DNA of 64,000 bases from an uncultured Ruminococcus sp. (GCA_900545345.1 UQYQ01000008.1:23257-87256); one strand, 5' to 3'. Positions 8,753 to 17,331 are shown, counted from the first letter of the stretch. The notes: generated by a model from the sequence alone, not told the origin. Numbers and translations are program-made.

Positions 8753-9328
8753 TTAAAGTGTTTCGTCGGATTGTCTTTGAAGCTCTGTTCCATACGCAAA
8801 CGACTGTGAAAGGCACAAAACTATAATTCCGGTTATAATACTTTGTAAGTTAACAGAGATTTCCGCATTTTCCACACCCAAAACAGCACGAGAAATTATG
8901 CTCATAATAAGCGATACAATAGTAACTGCAATAAAGAAAATTCCGATTTCTCTAACCATTCGAGTATTATCCTTTTGAAACGGTGTCTGTCCCTTAGAAA
9001 ATTTAGTTTGTCCTAATGTCGTTTTTAAAATAAGATTAACATTTCTAAACACCATAGCCATAAGCGAAAGAATAATAACAGCACAAATAGAAAACAGCAA
9101 AATTGCAGTCATATTAACCTTGCCGTCAGAATACAAAACATTCATCTCATAGCCGTATGTTGTAAGCGAATTTCCCAGTGTTTCTGAACCTTTTTGCAAT
9201 ATCTCTTCAAGCCAATTCGCTGACGCTGCTGATGCTATTAAAACAACCACCATTATAGCTGTTGTGAACCAATGCAGTACCTCTAATATTTTTGCGAGTA
9301 TAATTGCCGCTTTGTTAACTGATTTCAT
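8753..9328 (-). CDS. DUF2975 family membrane protein
   Basis: A 191-residue protein with four predicted membrane helices (about 10-35, 80-105, 130-155, 160-185). The start is placed at 9328 because GGAGGAATTATT stands directly before that ATG; an in-frame start at 9454 would put the extension across the promoter. The downstream small XRE gene is the characteristic partner of DUF2975. The signal sensed is unknown. Confidence 0.8.
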   Translation of the reverse strand: MKSVNKAAIILAKILEVLHWFTTAIMVVVLIASAASANWLEEILQKGSETLGNSLTTYGYEMNVLYSDGKVNMTAILLFSICAVIILSLMAMVFRNVNLILKTTLGQTKFSKGQTPFQKDNTRMVREIGIFFIAVTIVSLIMSIISRAVLGVENAEISVNLQSIITGIIVLCLSQSFAYGTELQRQSDETL

Positions 9329-9373
9329 AATAATTCCTCCTGAAAATAATAATCCAACCGGTCTGGTGTTTAT

Positions 9374-9402
9374 AGTATAGCACCTCATTTCATGTTTGTC
9401 AA
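9374..9402 (-). promoter_or_regulatory. Promoter of the DUF2975/XRE operon
   Basis: On the minus strand TTGACA (9397-9402), 17-bp spacer, TATACT (9374-9379). The 342-nt gap 9329-9670 otherwise holds only the dut terminator, and 9511-9670 shows nothing I can name. Confidence 0.7.
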
Positions 9403-9460
9403 GTATTTTTTTATGTTTATCATTAAATTTTTTATTTTTAGTGATTTTGTTCATCTAAAT

Positions 9461-9510
9461 AAAAAGGCGAACATAAATTTGTTGATATTACAAATTCTGT
9501 TCACCTTTTT
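9461..9510 (-). terminator. Terminator for the nrdD-nrdG-dut operon
   Basis: AAAAAGGCGAACA pairs imperfectly with TGTTCACCTTTTT around a central A/T-rich stem-loop. It lies 160 nt beyond dut on the minus strand. Confidence 0.6.
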
Positions 9511-9670
9511 ATTTTATTGTTATATAAATACCGCCGTTTGAATTAATTAATAGACAGGATTTTATGAAATATCATCGCTGTCTGATTAACATTATCAAAC
9601 ATATGTTATTTTAACACGGGAATGAAAGGAAAATTCATGGCATATTTAAGTCCGCGATTTGGATTCAATT

Positions 9671-10117
9671 TCATCGTTGCCCCGTTGAGCCAAACCCGCC
9701 AGCACCTCTCACAGTATCTGAAAGCTCATCGGTTTTTATAAAAGAAGCTTTCAAAAACGGCGTAATAACAAGCTGTGCAATTCTCTCACCGTTTGAAATG
9801 GTTTGAGTATCATTAGAGTGATTGTGCAGTGCTACCATTATCTCTCCTCTGTAGTCAGCGTCAACAACCCCGACTTTGTTGGCAGGGGCGAGACCTTTTT
9901 TTGAAGCAAGTCCCGAGCGTGCATAAATAAGCCCTGCATATCCTACAGGAATCTCCATAGAAAGATATGTATGTATCATTACAGTTTCGCTCGGTTTTAT
10001 GTCAATATCTTGGTCTGTGACTGCATATAAATCACACCCTGCAGAAAAGTCTGAACCATAGGTCGGTATTACAGCTCTGTCATCAAGTTTTTTTATTTTA
10101 ATTTCTTGATTTATCAT
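9671..10117 (-). CDS. dut: dUTP diphosphatase
   Basis: The 148-residue trimeric enzyme hydrolyses dUTP to dUMP, keeping uracil out of DNA and feeding dTMP synthesis. All five family motifs are visible: SAGCDLYA, ARSGLASKKG, GVVDADYRGE, ERIAQLV and the C-terminal Gly-rich GAGGFGSTGQ. It is the last gene of the nrdD-nrdG-dut operon, 23 nt after nrdG, so deoxynucleotide synthesis and dUTP clearance are co-expressed. Confidence 0.95.
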   Translation of the reverse strand: MINQEIKIKKLDDRAVIPTYGSDFSAGCDLYAVTDQDIDIKPSETVMIHTYLSMEIPVGYAGLIYARSGLASKKGLAPANKVGVVDADYRGEIMVALHNHSNDTQTISNGERIAQLVITPFLKASFIKTDELSDTVRGAGGFGSTGQR

Positions 10118-10140
10118 ATTTTTATGCTCCTCTTATTGAA

Positions 10141-10686
10141 TTAAACTAAATTAAGTCTTGGGTCATCATCTGAAACGGTGCAGACCCTGCCATCTGTAAG
10201 CGATTTCTGAACATCGATAATTCTTTGATTTTCAGAGCCTCTGAATTTTATATTAAGGTTTTTCTTTTCTTCAATAAATTCACCGTCTATCATTATATCA
10301 ATATATGACAGAAGTTCAGCAGTACACTCACAGTTCACCTTGCTTTCATTTGTTAAATCCCTGTCAAAGCGATATCCCGAATAGCACCATATACTTTTTT
10401 GAGGAAATGTCTCTTTAATTCTTTTAACAAATGAAACAAGTGAGCGTTGATTTTCAACCTCGAAAGGCTCACCTCCGAGAAGTGAAAAACCGCTTATATA
10501 ATCAGGCTCCATAGACTTTAATATTTCATCTTCTGTTTCAGCAGTAAAAGGTTTTCCAAAATTAAAATCCCAAGTTTCAGGATTAAAACAACCTTTACAG
10601 TGGTGAGAACATCCGCTCACGAAAAGTGAAACTCTGACTCCCGGGCCGTTTGCAATATCGTGTTTTTTTATTGTGGCATAATTCAT
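10141..10686 (-). CDS. nrdG: Anaerobic ribonucleotide reductase activating protein (radical SAM)
   Basis: The 181-residue enzyme generates the glycyl radical on NrdD by reductive cleavage of S-adenosylmethionine. The [4Fe-4S] motif CSHHCKGC (CxxxCxxC) follows VSLFVSG near residue 26, and LLGGEPF is the SAM-binding GGE motif. It starts 29 nt after nrdD, its obligate partner, and is followed by dut. Confidence 0.95.
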   Translation of the reverse strand: MNYATIKKHDIANGPGVRVSLFVSGCSHHCKGCFNPETWDFNFGKPFTAETEDEILKSMEPDYISGFSLLGGEPFEVENQRSLVSFVKRIKETFPQKSIWCYSGYRFDRDLTNESKVNCECTAELLSYIDIMIDGEFIEEKKNLNIKFRGSENQRIIDVQKSLTDGRVCTVSDDDPRLNLV

Positions 10687-10715
10687 TATGAGCTGATGTC
10701 CTTTCTAAGCAGGTT

Positions 10716-12842
10716 TTACAGATGAAGAACTCTTGACTTGATTTCCTTAGTCTTACCTTCATTCCAGAAGTTTTCACCTAAGTAACCGCAGGTTCTTCGT
10801 GTAACATTCATCTTTGCATGATCCTTGTTGTGGCATTGCGGACATTCCCACTCGTTATCATCGTTAATGATAATTTCACCGTCATATCCGCATTCCTGAC
10901 AATAATCGCTCTTAGTGTTAAATTCAGCGTACTGAATATTTTCATAGATATATTTAACAGCGGCCGAAAGTGCAGGAAGATTATTTCTCATATTAGGAAT
11001 TTCAACATATGAAATAGCTCCGCCTGAAGAAATCTTTTGGAACTGGCTTTCAAATTTGAACTTATCAAAAGCGTCAATATTTTCTCTTACGTCAACATGA
11101 TATGAGTTTGTATAATAACCTTTATCGGTAATATCTTTGATTGTTCCGAATTTCTCTTTGTCAATTCTTGCAAAACGATAGCAAAGCGACTCAGCAGGTG
11201 TTCCGTAAAGAGCAAATCCGATTCCTGTGTCAGCCTTCCACTTTTCGCAGGTGTTTCTCAGCTTGTTCATAACTCTGAGAGCAAAATCAAGGCCCTCAGG
11301 GTCAGTCTGAGATACGCCTTTCATAACCTTGGTAACTTCATAAAGACCGATATATCCAAGTGAAATAGATGAGTATCCGTTCATCAGGTATTTGTCTATC
11401 TTTTCACCTTTTTTAAGTCTTGCAATAGCACCGTACTGCCAGTGGATAGGTGAAACATCGCTCTTTGTTCCCATAAGTGCGTTGTGTCTGCACATCAAAG
11501 CTTCATAGCAAAGCTCCAAACGCTCTTCAAGGATTTCCCAGAATTTTTCTTCATCGCCCTTTGCGATAATTCCTATTTGCGGAAGATTGATTGAAACAAC
11601 ACCCTGATTGAATCTTCCTTCGAATTTGTATTCGCCGTTTTCATCCTTCCAAGGTGCAAGGAACGAACGGCAGCCCATAGGTGAGAAAACATTGCCTTCA
11701 TAATTTTCACGCATTTTTTTAGCTGAAATATAATCAGGATACATTCTTTTAGCAGAACATTCTACTGCTAGTTTTGTGAGATAGTCATACTTTCCGCCGT
11801 TTAAGCAGTTATGTTCATCAAGAACATAAACCAGTTTAGGGAATGCAGGGGTAACATATACACCCGTTTCATTCTTTATTCCCTCAAGACGCTGACGGAG
11901 AATCTCTTCAATAATCATAGCGTTTTCTTTTATGTATTCGTCATCTTTTTCTAAGTGCAGGAACAATGTAACGAAAGGTGACTGACCGTTTGTCGTCATC
12001 AATGTGTTAATTTGATATTGAATAGTCTGAACACCTGATTTAAGTTCGGCCTGCAAGCGTTCTGCAACTAGCTTGTCGACAGTTTCCTGAGAAACACTTT
12101 CACCGCATGACTGCTTTATAGACTTTTCAAACTTATCCTTTGATTTTCTTAAATATTTTCCCAAATGCTTTAAATCAACCGACTGGCCGCCGTATTGACT
12201 GGAAGCAACAGCAGAAATAATCTGAGTTGTTATTGTGCAGGCAACCTGAAAACTCTTAGGGCTTTCAATCATCTTGCCGTTCATAACTGTACCGTTGTCA
12301 AGCATATCGCCTATATTTATAAGACAGCAGTTGAAAATAGGCTGTACAAAATAGTCAGCGTCATGGAAGTGGAAAATTCCTTCTTCATGTGCTTTTGAAA
12401 GCTTTTCGGGAAGAAGAACTCTGTTGGTTAAATCCCTTGAAACTTCTCCTGCTATATAGTCTCTCTGTGTTGAAGCAAGTACAGTGTTTTTATTTGAGTT
12501 TTCTTCTGCAAGCTCTTTGTTTTCATTCCTGATAAGGCTTAAAATAGAATCATCGGTAGTATTGGCTTTACGAACTAAAGCCCTTTGATAACGATATATA
12601 ATATAAGTCTTAGCAAGAACGAAAAGCTCAAATTCCATCAATTTTTCTTCAATGATATCCTGAATGTCTTCAACAAGCATTCTTTTCCTGTTTTTGCCCT
12701 CGATATAGGTTAGAATCGATTCGATTTGAGTGTCTGTTGCTCTTTCGTTTTCTTCTACTTCCTCATTTGCTTTCTTAATGGCAATAATAATTTTACTGCG
12801 GTCAAAGTCTACTGCTCGTCCGTCTCTTTTTACAACTTTCAT
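10716..12842 (-). CDS. nrdD: Anaerobic ribonucleoside-triphosphate reductase (class III)
   Basis: The 708-residue glycyl-radical enzyme makes deoxynucleoside triphosphates without oxygen. An N-terminal ATP-cone (about 1-90) provides allosteric control. Near the C-terminus a Cys4 zinc site (CQEC...CPQC) precedes the glycyl-radical loop RRTCGYLG. The start at 12842 follows AAGGAGAGGG; an in-frame upstream ATG at 12863 lies before the ribosome site. The promoter carries a palindrome centred near -41.5, shared with the divergent Crp/Fnr-type gene. It is the first gene of nrdD-nrdG-dut. Confidence 0.95.
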   Translation of the reverse strand: MKVVKRDGRAVDFDRSKIIIAIKKANEEVEENERATDTQIESILTYIEGKNRKRMLVEDIQDIIEEKLMEFELFVLAKTYIIYRYQRALVRKANTTDDSILSLIRNENKELAEENSNKNTVLASTQRDYIAGEVSRDLTNRVLLPEKLSKAHEEGIFHFHDADYFVQPIFNCCLINIGDMLDNGTVMNGKMIESPKSFQVACTITTQIISAVASSQYGGQSVDLKHLGKYLRKSKDKFEKSIKQSCGESVSQETVDKLVAERLQAELKSGVQTIQYQINTLMTTNGQSPFVTLFLHLEKDDEYIKENAMIIEEILRQRLEGIKNETGVYVTPAFPKLVYVLDEHNCLNGGKYDYLTKLAVECSAKRMYPDYISAKKMRENYEGNVFSPMGCRSFLAPWKDENGEYKFEGRFNQGVVSINLPQIGIIAKGDEEKFWEILEERLELCYEALMCRHNALMGTKSDVSPIHWQYGAIARLKKGEKIDKYLMNGYSSISLGYIGLYEVTKVMKGVSQTDPEGLDFALRVMNKLRNTCEKWKADTGIGFALYGTPAESLCYRFARIDKEKFGTIKDITDKGYYTNSYHVDVRENIDAFDKFKFESQFQKISSGGAISYVEIPNMRNNLPALSAAVKYIYENIQYAEFNTKSDYCQECGYDGEIIINDDNEWECPQCHNKDHAKMNVTRRTCGYLGENFWNEGKTKEIKSRVLHL

Positions 12843-12934
12843 AGATGCCCTCTCCTTATACATTCTTCATATTTTTACTCTCTTTTAATTATGAGAATAT
12901 CTGCTCTAATCTTGTTCTGCACGGCATTGATATT

Positions 12935-12976
12935 AGTATATGACTTTTGTTTTGTTATGTCAGTTGCAAATGCAAC
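12935..12976 (-). promoter_or_regulatory. nrdD promoter with palindromic activator-type site
   Basis: On the minus strand: GTTGCATTTGCAAC (12963-12976) abuts the -35 CTGACA (12958-12963), then a 17-bp spacer and -10 TATACT (12935-12940). With a start about 7 nt beyond the -10, the palindrome centre lies near -41.5, the class II position of Crp/Fnr activators. The gap between the divergent coding regions (12843-13212) is taken up by the two control regions. Confidence 0.65.
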
Positions 12977-13144
12977 TATTTCAATAATAAATACAACATA
13001 TAGTGATTTTTCTGGAAAAGAATACATATAACTAGTATCTCAATTGCTAAGCAAGATTAACAAAAGAGGACGAATTGTTTATTATAAACAAAAAATCAGG
13101 ATAAAGTTTGGTAAAGATTTTATTTGATAATTAAAATTGTAATA

Positions 13145-13174
13145 GTTGCATTTGCAACAGTTGTATGATATTAT
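13145..13174 (+). promoter_or_regulatory. Promoter of the Crp/Fnr-type gene with operator over the -35
   Basis: GTTGCATTTGCAAC (13145-13158) contains the -35 TTGCAT (13146-13151). A 17-bp spacer and -10 TATTAT (13169-13174) follow. A bound protein would block RNA polymerase, so autorepression is expected. Confidence 0.6.
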
Positions 13175-13212
13175 GTAATTAGTAGAATTTTAGTGTGAAA
13201 GGTGTTTCTGAC

Positions 13213-13860
13213 ATGTCTGATACCAGGATATTTGACGATATAAGTGAAGAAGAAATTTCCCGTATGAAGCTTTGCTTCAAGGCCGTCAACAAGAAATATA
13301 CAGCAGGAGAGACTATAAACAGTATTGAAAATTTAAGCGTTGGAATTGTTGTATCGGGATTAATAGAGATAACAAAATTTGATTTTGACGGAAACAGAAC
13401 TATTCTTGAGTGCATTGCCGAAAACGAAATATTCGGAGACCTGTTTTTTTCTCAAATTCATGAGGGTGATGTTCAGATAATTTGTTCAGCAGACGCAGAG
13501 GTTATGTTTATAGATTATGACCATTTGACAAAACAGTGTCAGAATGCTTGTGCTCATCACAGTAAACTGATTCAGAATATGCTTTTTATAGTATCCGAAA
13601 AGTCAAAAAAGTTAAGCAACAGGGTAGAAGTTTTGAGCCAAAGAACACTCAGAAAAAAGCTTATTACATATTTTAATATGCTTTCAAAAGAAACAGGAAA
13701 GCGAAATATTGTTCTTCCCTTTTCTCTGAGCAGCTTGTCAGACTATCTTTGTGTTGACAGAAGTGCTATGCTCAGGGAAATGAAGAAAATGCGTGAAGAG
13801 GGTTTGATAGATTCTCATGCAAAAAAGGTAAATATATTATATGATCAGACAATGTTTTGA
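13213..13860 (+). CDS. Crp/Fnr-family transcription regulator
   Basis: The 215-residue protein has a cyclic-nucleotide-binding-like beta-roll (about 15-115), a dimerisation helix and a C-terminal winged helix (LSDYLCVDRSAMLREMKKM as recognition region). Six cysteines are scattered (for example LCFK, LECI, QNAC), but there is no clear Fnr [4Fe-4S] cluster spacing, so the signal is unknown. AAAGGTG (13198-13204) points to the ATG at 13213; the GTG at 13195 lies before that site. It is divergent from nrdD. The palindrome GTTGCAWWTGCAAC at its own promoter, at nrdD and at the flavodiiron operon suggests a redox/anaerobic regulon. Confidence 0.85.
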   Translation: MSDTRIFDDISEEEISRMKLCFKAVNKKYTAGETINSIENLSVGIVVSGLIEITKFDFDGNRTILECIAENEIFGDLFFSQIHEGDVQIICSADAEVMFIDYDHLTKQCQNACAHHSKLIQNMLFIVSEKSKKLSNRVEVLSQRTLRKKLITYFNMLSKETGKRNIVLPFSLSSLSDYLCVDRSAMLREMKKMREEGLIDSHAKKVNILYDQTMF

Positions 13861-13963
13861 TTAGGATAATATTTGACAATAACAAGATAATAATAAACAA
13901 TACTTTTTAAAATTTTTAAAGTACAATCTAATTGTAAATTAAAATCGGAAAGGATTAAATATT

Positions 13964-14569
13964 ATGACTGAAAAAGAAAAAATGTTATCGGGCGGACTGT
14001 ATATAGCAAATGATCCTGAGCTTAAAAGGGAATTTAAAATGTCAAAGGAATTTGTAAGGAAATATAATATAACCACTGAGGAAGAACCTGAACTCCGCTT
14101 AGAACTTATAAAAGGTATATTCAAAAGTGTGGGTAAGAACTGTTATATTGAACCTCCGTTTCATTGTGATTACGGATGCCACATTTCAGTGGGAGATAAT
14201 TTCTATGCAAACTATGATGCAATTATTATAGATGTTAATGAAGTAATAATAGGCGATAATGTTATGTTCGGTCCAAGGGTAAGTATTTATACTGCCGGTC
14301 ATCCTATAGATGCAGATATAAGAAACGAGCTTTTAGAATACGGCAAAAAAGTTGAAATAGGAAGCAATGTATGGGTAGGCGGTAACACAGTATTTAATCC
14401 GGGAGTAAAGGTAGGAAATAATGTTGTAATAGGTTCGGGTTCGGTTATTACAAAAGATATTCCGTCTAATGTTGTTGCAGTGGGAAATCCTTGCCGTGTT
14501 CTCCGTGAGATAACAGATAAGGACAGAGAATACTGGCAGAAACAAAAAGATGAATACTATAAAAAATAA
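13964..14569 (+). CDS. Maltose/galactoside O-acetyltransferase family enzyme
   Basis: A 201-residue left-handed beta-helix (hexapeptide repeat) acetyltransferase. The N-terminal Mac domain (MLSGGLYIANDPEL) is followed by hexapeptide turns such as IGDNVMFGP and the catalytic-His region YTAGHPIDADIR. It transfers acetyl from acetyl-CoA to a sugar hydroxyl, often viewed as detoxification of non-metabolised sugars. It is monocistronic with a strong terminator. Family assignment is firm; the sugar acceptor is unknown. Confidence 0.9.
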   Translation: MTEKEKMLSGGLYIANDPELKREFKMSKEFVRKYNITTEEEPELRLELIKGIFKSVGKNCYIEPPFHCDYGCHISVGDNFYANYDAIIIDVNEVIIGDNVMFGPRVSIYTAGHPIDADIRNELLEYGKKVEIGSNVWVGGNTVFNPGVKVGNNVVIGSGSVITKDIPSNVVAVGNPCRVLREITDKDREYWQKQKDEYYKK

Positions 14570-14613
14570 AATTTAATTATCGAAGTTTTAAGCTGATAAA
14601 TTATTAAATCAAT

Positions 14614-14660
14614 AATAAGGCTGTGCATACTGAAATGTGAATGTACAGCCTTATTTTTTT
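14614..14660 (+). terminator. Intrinsic terminator after the acetyltransferase
   Basis: AATAAGGCTGT and ACAGCCTTATT form the stem, followed by TTTTT. Confidence 0.85.
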
Positions 14661-14682
14661 GCAAAGAATTTTTAAATACTTC

Positions 14683-14713
14683 TTGACAAGATATACTATG
14701 TATGATATAGTAT
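14683..14713 (+). promoter_or_regulatory. PadR-operon promoter with embedded palindrome
   Basis: TTGACA (14683-14688), 17-bp spacer, TATAGT (14706-14711). The inverted repeat ATACTAT-N7-ATAGTAT (14693-14713) covers the spacer and -10, as expected for autorepression by the PadR protein. Confidence 0.7.
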
Positions 14714-14734
14714 TGTGCATAGGGAGGTGTTCGG

Positions 14735-15061
14735 ATGGAGGCACAGCTTAAGCACGGACTTTTAGAAGTATGTGTGCTGACATCACTTTATAAAGAGGAT
14801 TCATATGGATATCGAATTATAAAGGATATAAGTCCTTACATTAAAATATCAGAGTCAACATTATATCCTATATTAAGACGTTTGGAGTCCGGAAGCTATT
14901 TGAGCGTTTATTCAGTCGAGCATAACGGACGGCTGAGAAAGTATTATAAAATAACCGATGCAGGAAGAAAGAAAATAGATGATTTTCTGACAAGCTGGGA
15001 AGAGGTCATGAATGTTCACAAATATATTGTTACAGAAACAGGGAGGAATGAAGATGAATAA
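14735..15061 (+). CDS. PadR-family transcriptional regulator
   Basis: A 108-residue winged-helix repressor with the PadR core (GLLEVCVLTSLYKEDSYGY and ESTLYPILRRLE) followed by the beta-wing and a short dimerisation helix. GGGAGG precedes the ATG. It heads a PadR-DUF1700-DUF4097 operon and overlaps the next gene by 8 nt. In Firmicutes this trio is linked to envelope stress. A palindrome over its promoter suggests autoregulation. Confidence 0.92.
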   Translation: MEAQLKHGLLEVCVLTSLYKEDSYGYRIIKDISPYIKISESTLYPILRRLESGSYLSVYSVEHNGRLRKYYKITDAGRKKIDDFLTSWEEVMNVHKYIVTETGRNEDE

Positions 15062-15650
15062 GTCAGAATTTTTGGACTTGCTTGAAAGCAGATTGAAAGG
15101 GCTTCCGAACAGTGAAATAAACAAGTCCGTAACTTATTATTCAGAGGCAATAGACGACCGCATTGAAGACGGTGAAACAGAAGACGAGGCAGTAGCTTCT
15201 TTAGGAGAAATCGATGACATTATACAGAATGCTATGTCACAGGCATCACTGTCTGGGGTTGTAAAAGAAACAGTTAAGCGGAGATTTAAGGTTAGTGTTC
15301 CTGTTATGATTTTGCTTATTCTGGGTTCACCGATATGGCTGTCACTCCTTATAGCATTATTTGCGGTTATATTTTCTTTATATGTGGCTGCTGCGTCTGT
15401 AATAATCGCTTTATTTGCGGTTGTTATCAGCTTTATCTTAGGCGGAGTAACGGCAGTTATAGGTTCGCCTTTTGTGATGTTTGAAAACATAAATTCCGCA
15501 GTGTTTTTTATAGGTGCGGGACTTATTTTAATAGGTGTTGGAATCTTTGCATCTTATGCTTCAGTTGAAGTTACAAAGCTTCTGATTAAGTTCACAAAGT
15601 TTGTAATGCTTAAAACGAAAGCATTATTTGTAAGAGCATGTCAATTTTAA
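15054..15650 (+). CDS. DUF1700 membrane protein
   Basis: The 198-residue protein has an N-terminal cytosolic region typical of DUF1700 (NKSEFLDLLESRLKGLP...YYSEAIDDRIEDGETEDEA, split here) and about four membrane segments (95-190). The start at 15054 has GGGAGG (15041-15046) inside the end of padR, so translation is probably coupled. The DUF1700 N-terminus is predicted to fold as small helices like those of permease-associated regulators. The biochemical function is unknown; context points to sensing or relaying envelope stress with the DUF4097 protein that follows. Confidence 0.85.
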   Translation: MNKSEFLDLLESRLKGLPNSEINKSVTYYSEAIDDRIEDGETEDEAVASLGEIDDIIQNAMSQASLSGVVKETVKRRFKVSVPVMILLILGSPIWLSLLIALFAVIFSLYVAAASVIIALFAVVISFILGGVTAVIGSPFVMFENINSAVFFIGAGLILIGVGIFASYASVEVTKLLIKFTKFVMLKTKALFVRACQF

Positions 15651-15677
15651 ATATGAATTCGGAAAGGGATGAATAAT

Positions 15678-16670
15678 ATGAAAAACTGGGTAAAAAAATG
15701 GTTTATAGCAGCAGGAGCTATGATTGCTGCCGGTGTAATAATATGTGCTGTAATATTCGCCGTAAACGGTTTTGATATTTCTGCTTTTAATACTTCTAAA
15801 GAGAGGATTAGAGAAGAAAAGAGCATACAAAGAGGCATGGCTGCAAATTTATATATTGAAACTTCAAGCAGCGAAGTTATCCTGAAAAAAACAACTGACA
15901 GAGATGATATTCATGTTACTTACTATGAAAATGAGGATATCACATACGATTTTATTGATACTGACGGAACACTGAAAATAATAGAAAAAGACAATAAAAA
16001 ATGGTATCAGATGCTTGAAATAAATTTTAGTATTCAGGACACACCGCTTATAGTTGAAATCCCTGAGGACAGGTGGGAAGAGATAAATATAAATACTTCA
16101 AGCGGTGATATATTAATTGATGAAATTAATTGTCAGGAATTAAATACAGAAACATCAAGCGGAGAAATCAACGCAAATAATTTGACAGCAAAAAAAGAAG
16201 CGTCATTTGATACCTCCAGCGGGGATATTGATTTGTTTGAAATTTTATCGGAGAGTATTTCTATTGATACATCAAGCGGTGAAACAAATATATCAGACAT
16301 AAACAATTCAGCAAATATAAATATTGAATCGTCCAGCGGAGATATTTCTATAAAGAATTCAGTGCTTGCAAATCAGCTTACAATAGACACTTCAAGCGGA
16401 GAAACAGAGATTTCAAATGTGAGTGCAAACAATATGAACATTGAGTCATCAAGCGGAGATATTGAGTTTTCACGAGCAGACGCATCGGATTATAAGGTTG
16501 ACACTTCAAGCGGAGATGTTTTCGGAACAATCAAAGGTGATAATAATACGGTTTCGTTTATTACAGAAACCTCAAGCGGAGATGTTTCGGTTCCTAATCC
16601 GTCAAAGGGAGAAAAAGCGTTCTCAGCCTCTACATTAAGCGGAGATATTAAAATAGCATTTTCAAAATGA
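15678..16670 (+). CDS. DUF4097 beta-helix repeat protein, membrane-anchored
   Basis: A 330-residue protein with one N-terminal membrane segment (about 10-32), a short linker and an extracytoplasmic parallel beta-helix. At least ten turns carry the SSG[DE] corner (TSSGDI, SSSGDI, TSSGET), each about 18-22 residues apart. DUF4097/YvlB-like proteins follow DUF1700 genes. GGAAAGGG (15661-15668) is ideally placed for the ATG at 15678; the ATG at 15669 touches it and is unlikely. The repeats are also visible as the recurring DNA string TCAAGCGGAGA. Confidence 0.85.
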   Translation: MKNWVKKWFIAAGAMIAAGVIICAVIFAVNGFDISAFNTSKERIREEKSIQRGMAANLYIETSSSEVILKKTTDRDDIHVTYYENEDITYDFIDTDGTLKIIEKDNKKWYQMLEINFSIQDTPLIVEIPEDRWEEININTSSGDILIDEINCQELNTETSSGEINANNLTAKKEASFDTSSGDIDLFEILSESISIDTSSGETNISDINNSANINIESSSGDISIKNSVLANQLTIDTSSGETEISNVSANNMNIESSSGDIEFSRADASDYKVDTSSGDVFGTIKGDNNTVSFITETSSGDVSVPNPSKGEKAFSASTLSGDIKIAFSK

Positions 16671-16779
16671 CTCAAATAAAAGGAGTATGCGTCTTTGTGG
16701 AAAGACAGTAAAAAGGCTCCTGTATGTGAATTCTTGGTTTGAGTGTTATTAAACACATACGCAAATGCAGACAGCAGAG
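16671..16779 (+). other. Nested stem-loop region after the DUF4097 gene
   Basis: CTCAAA and TTTGAG enclose GGAG/CTCC and an inner GTCTT-N5-AAGAC hairpin, a nested fold directly after the stop codon. No reading frame with a credible ribosome site is visible. It could be a 3' UTR structure or a small RNA. Confidence 0.3.
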
Positions 16780-16830
16780 AAAGGACCTAATCCGATTTTC
16801 AAATCAGCGGATAAATAGCAGGTTCTTTTA
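16780..16830 (+). terminator. Probable terminator ending the padR-DUF1700-DUF4097 transcript
   Basis: AAAGGACCT pairs with AGGTTCTTT, and ATCCG with CGGAT inside, followed by TTTTA. The rest of the 345-nt gap to 17015 holds the rplU promoter and leader. Confidence 0.5.
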
Positions 16831-16891
16831 GCTTTGATTGCGGTTGATTGTAAACAAAATGTAAATTATTATTTATTAAAAAGAATGTTAT

Positions 16892-16920
16892 TTGACATTA
16901 AAATGTATATGTGATAAAAT
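16892..16920 (+). promoter_or_regulatory. Promoter of the rplU-prp-rpmA operon
   Basis: TTGACA (16892-16897), 17-bp spacer, TAAAAT (16915-16920). Confidence 0.75.
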
Positions 16921-16926
16921 ATACAA

Positions 16927-17012
16927 GCCGCATATTTTCGGTTGTTTAAAGAAAGTAAATTAAAGTTGCTTCACCGGACATAGCGAGTTCTATAAAAAGG
17001 TAGGTGCATTAG
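16927..17012 (+). promoter_or_regulatory. Candidate ribosomal protein L21 leader
   Basis: A roughly 85-nt untranslated leader with small GC-containing elements lies between the promoter and rplU. Firmicutes commonly carry an autoregulatory L21 leader RNA in this position. The assignment rests on position; I did not confirm the consensus fold. Confidence 0.35.
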
Positions 17013-17015
17013 AGA

Positions 17016-17327
17016 ATGTACGCAGTTATTGAAACAGGCGGAAAGCAATATCAGGTTCGTGAGGGCGAAGTTGTTTTCATTGAAAAGCTTGATGTGAATG
17101 CTGATGACGCAGTTACTTTTGACAAGGTTATTGCAGTTAATTCAGACAACGGCATCAAAGTAGGTGCTCCTTATGTTGACGGGGCAAAGGTTGAAGCTAA
17201 GGTTATTAAGAACGGAAAGGCTAAGAAGATTACAGTTTTCACTTATAAGCCAAAGAAAGGCTCAAGCAGAAAAATGGGTCACAGACAGCCATACACACAA
17301 GTAAGAATTGAATCAATCAAGGCATAA
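17016..17327 (+). CDS. rplU: Ribosomal protein L21
   Basis: The 103-residue 50S subunit protein starts MYAVIETGGKQYQV and has the conserved KRRKNYRRKQGHRQ-like basic patch, here YKPKKGSSRKMGHRQPYT. It heads the conserved rplU-prp-rpmA cluster and binds 23S rRNA near L20. GGTAGGTG precedes the ATG. Confidence 0.98.
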   Translation: MYAVIETGGKQYQVREGEVVFIEKLDVNADDAVTFDKVIAVNSDNGIKVGAPYVDGAKVEAKVIKNGKAKKITVFTYKPKKGSSRKMGHRQPYTQVRIESIKA

Positions 17328-17331
17328 TTAA

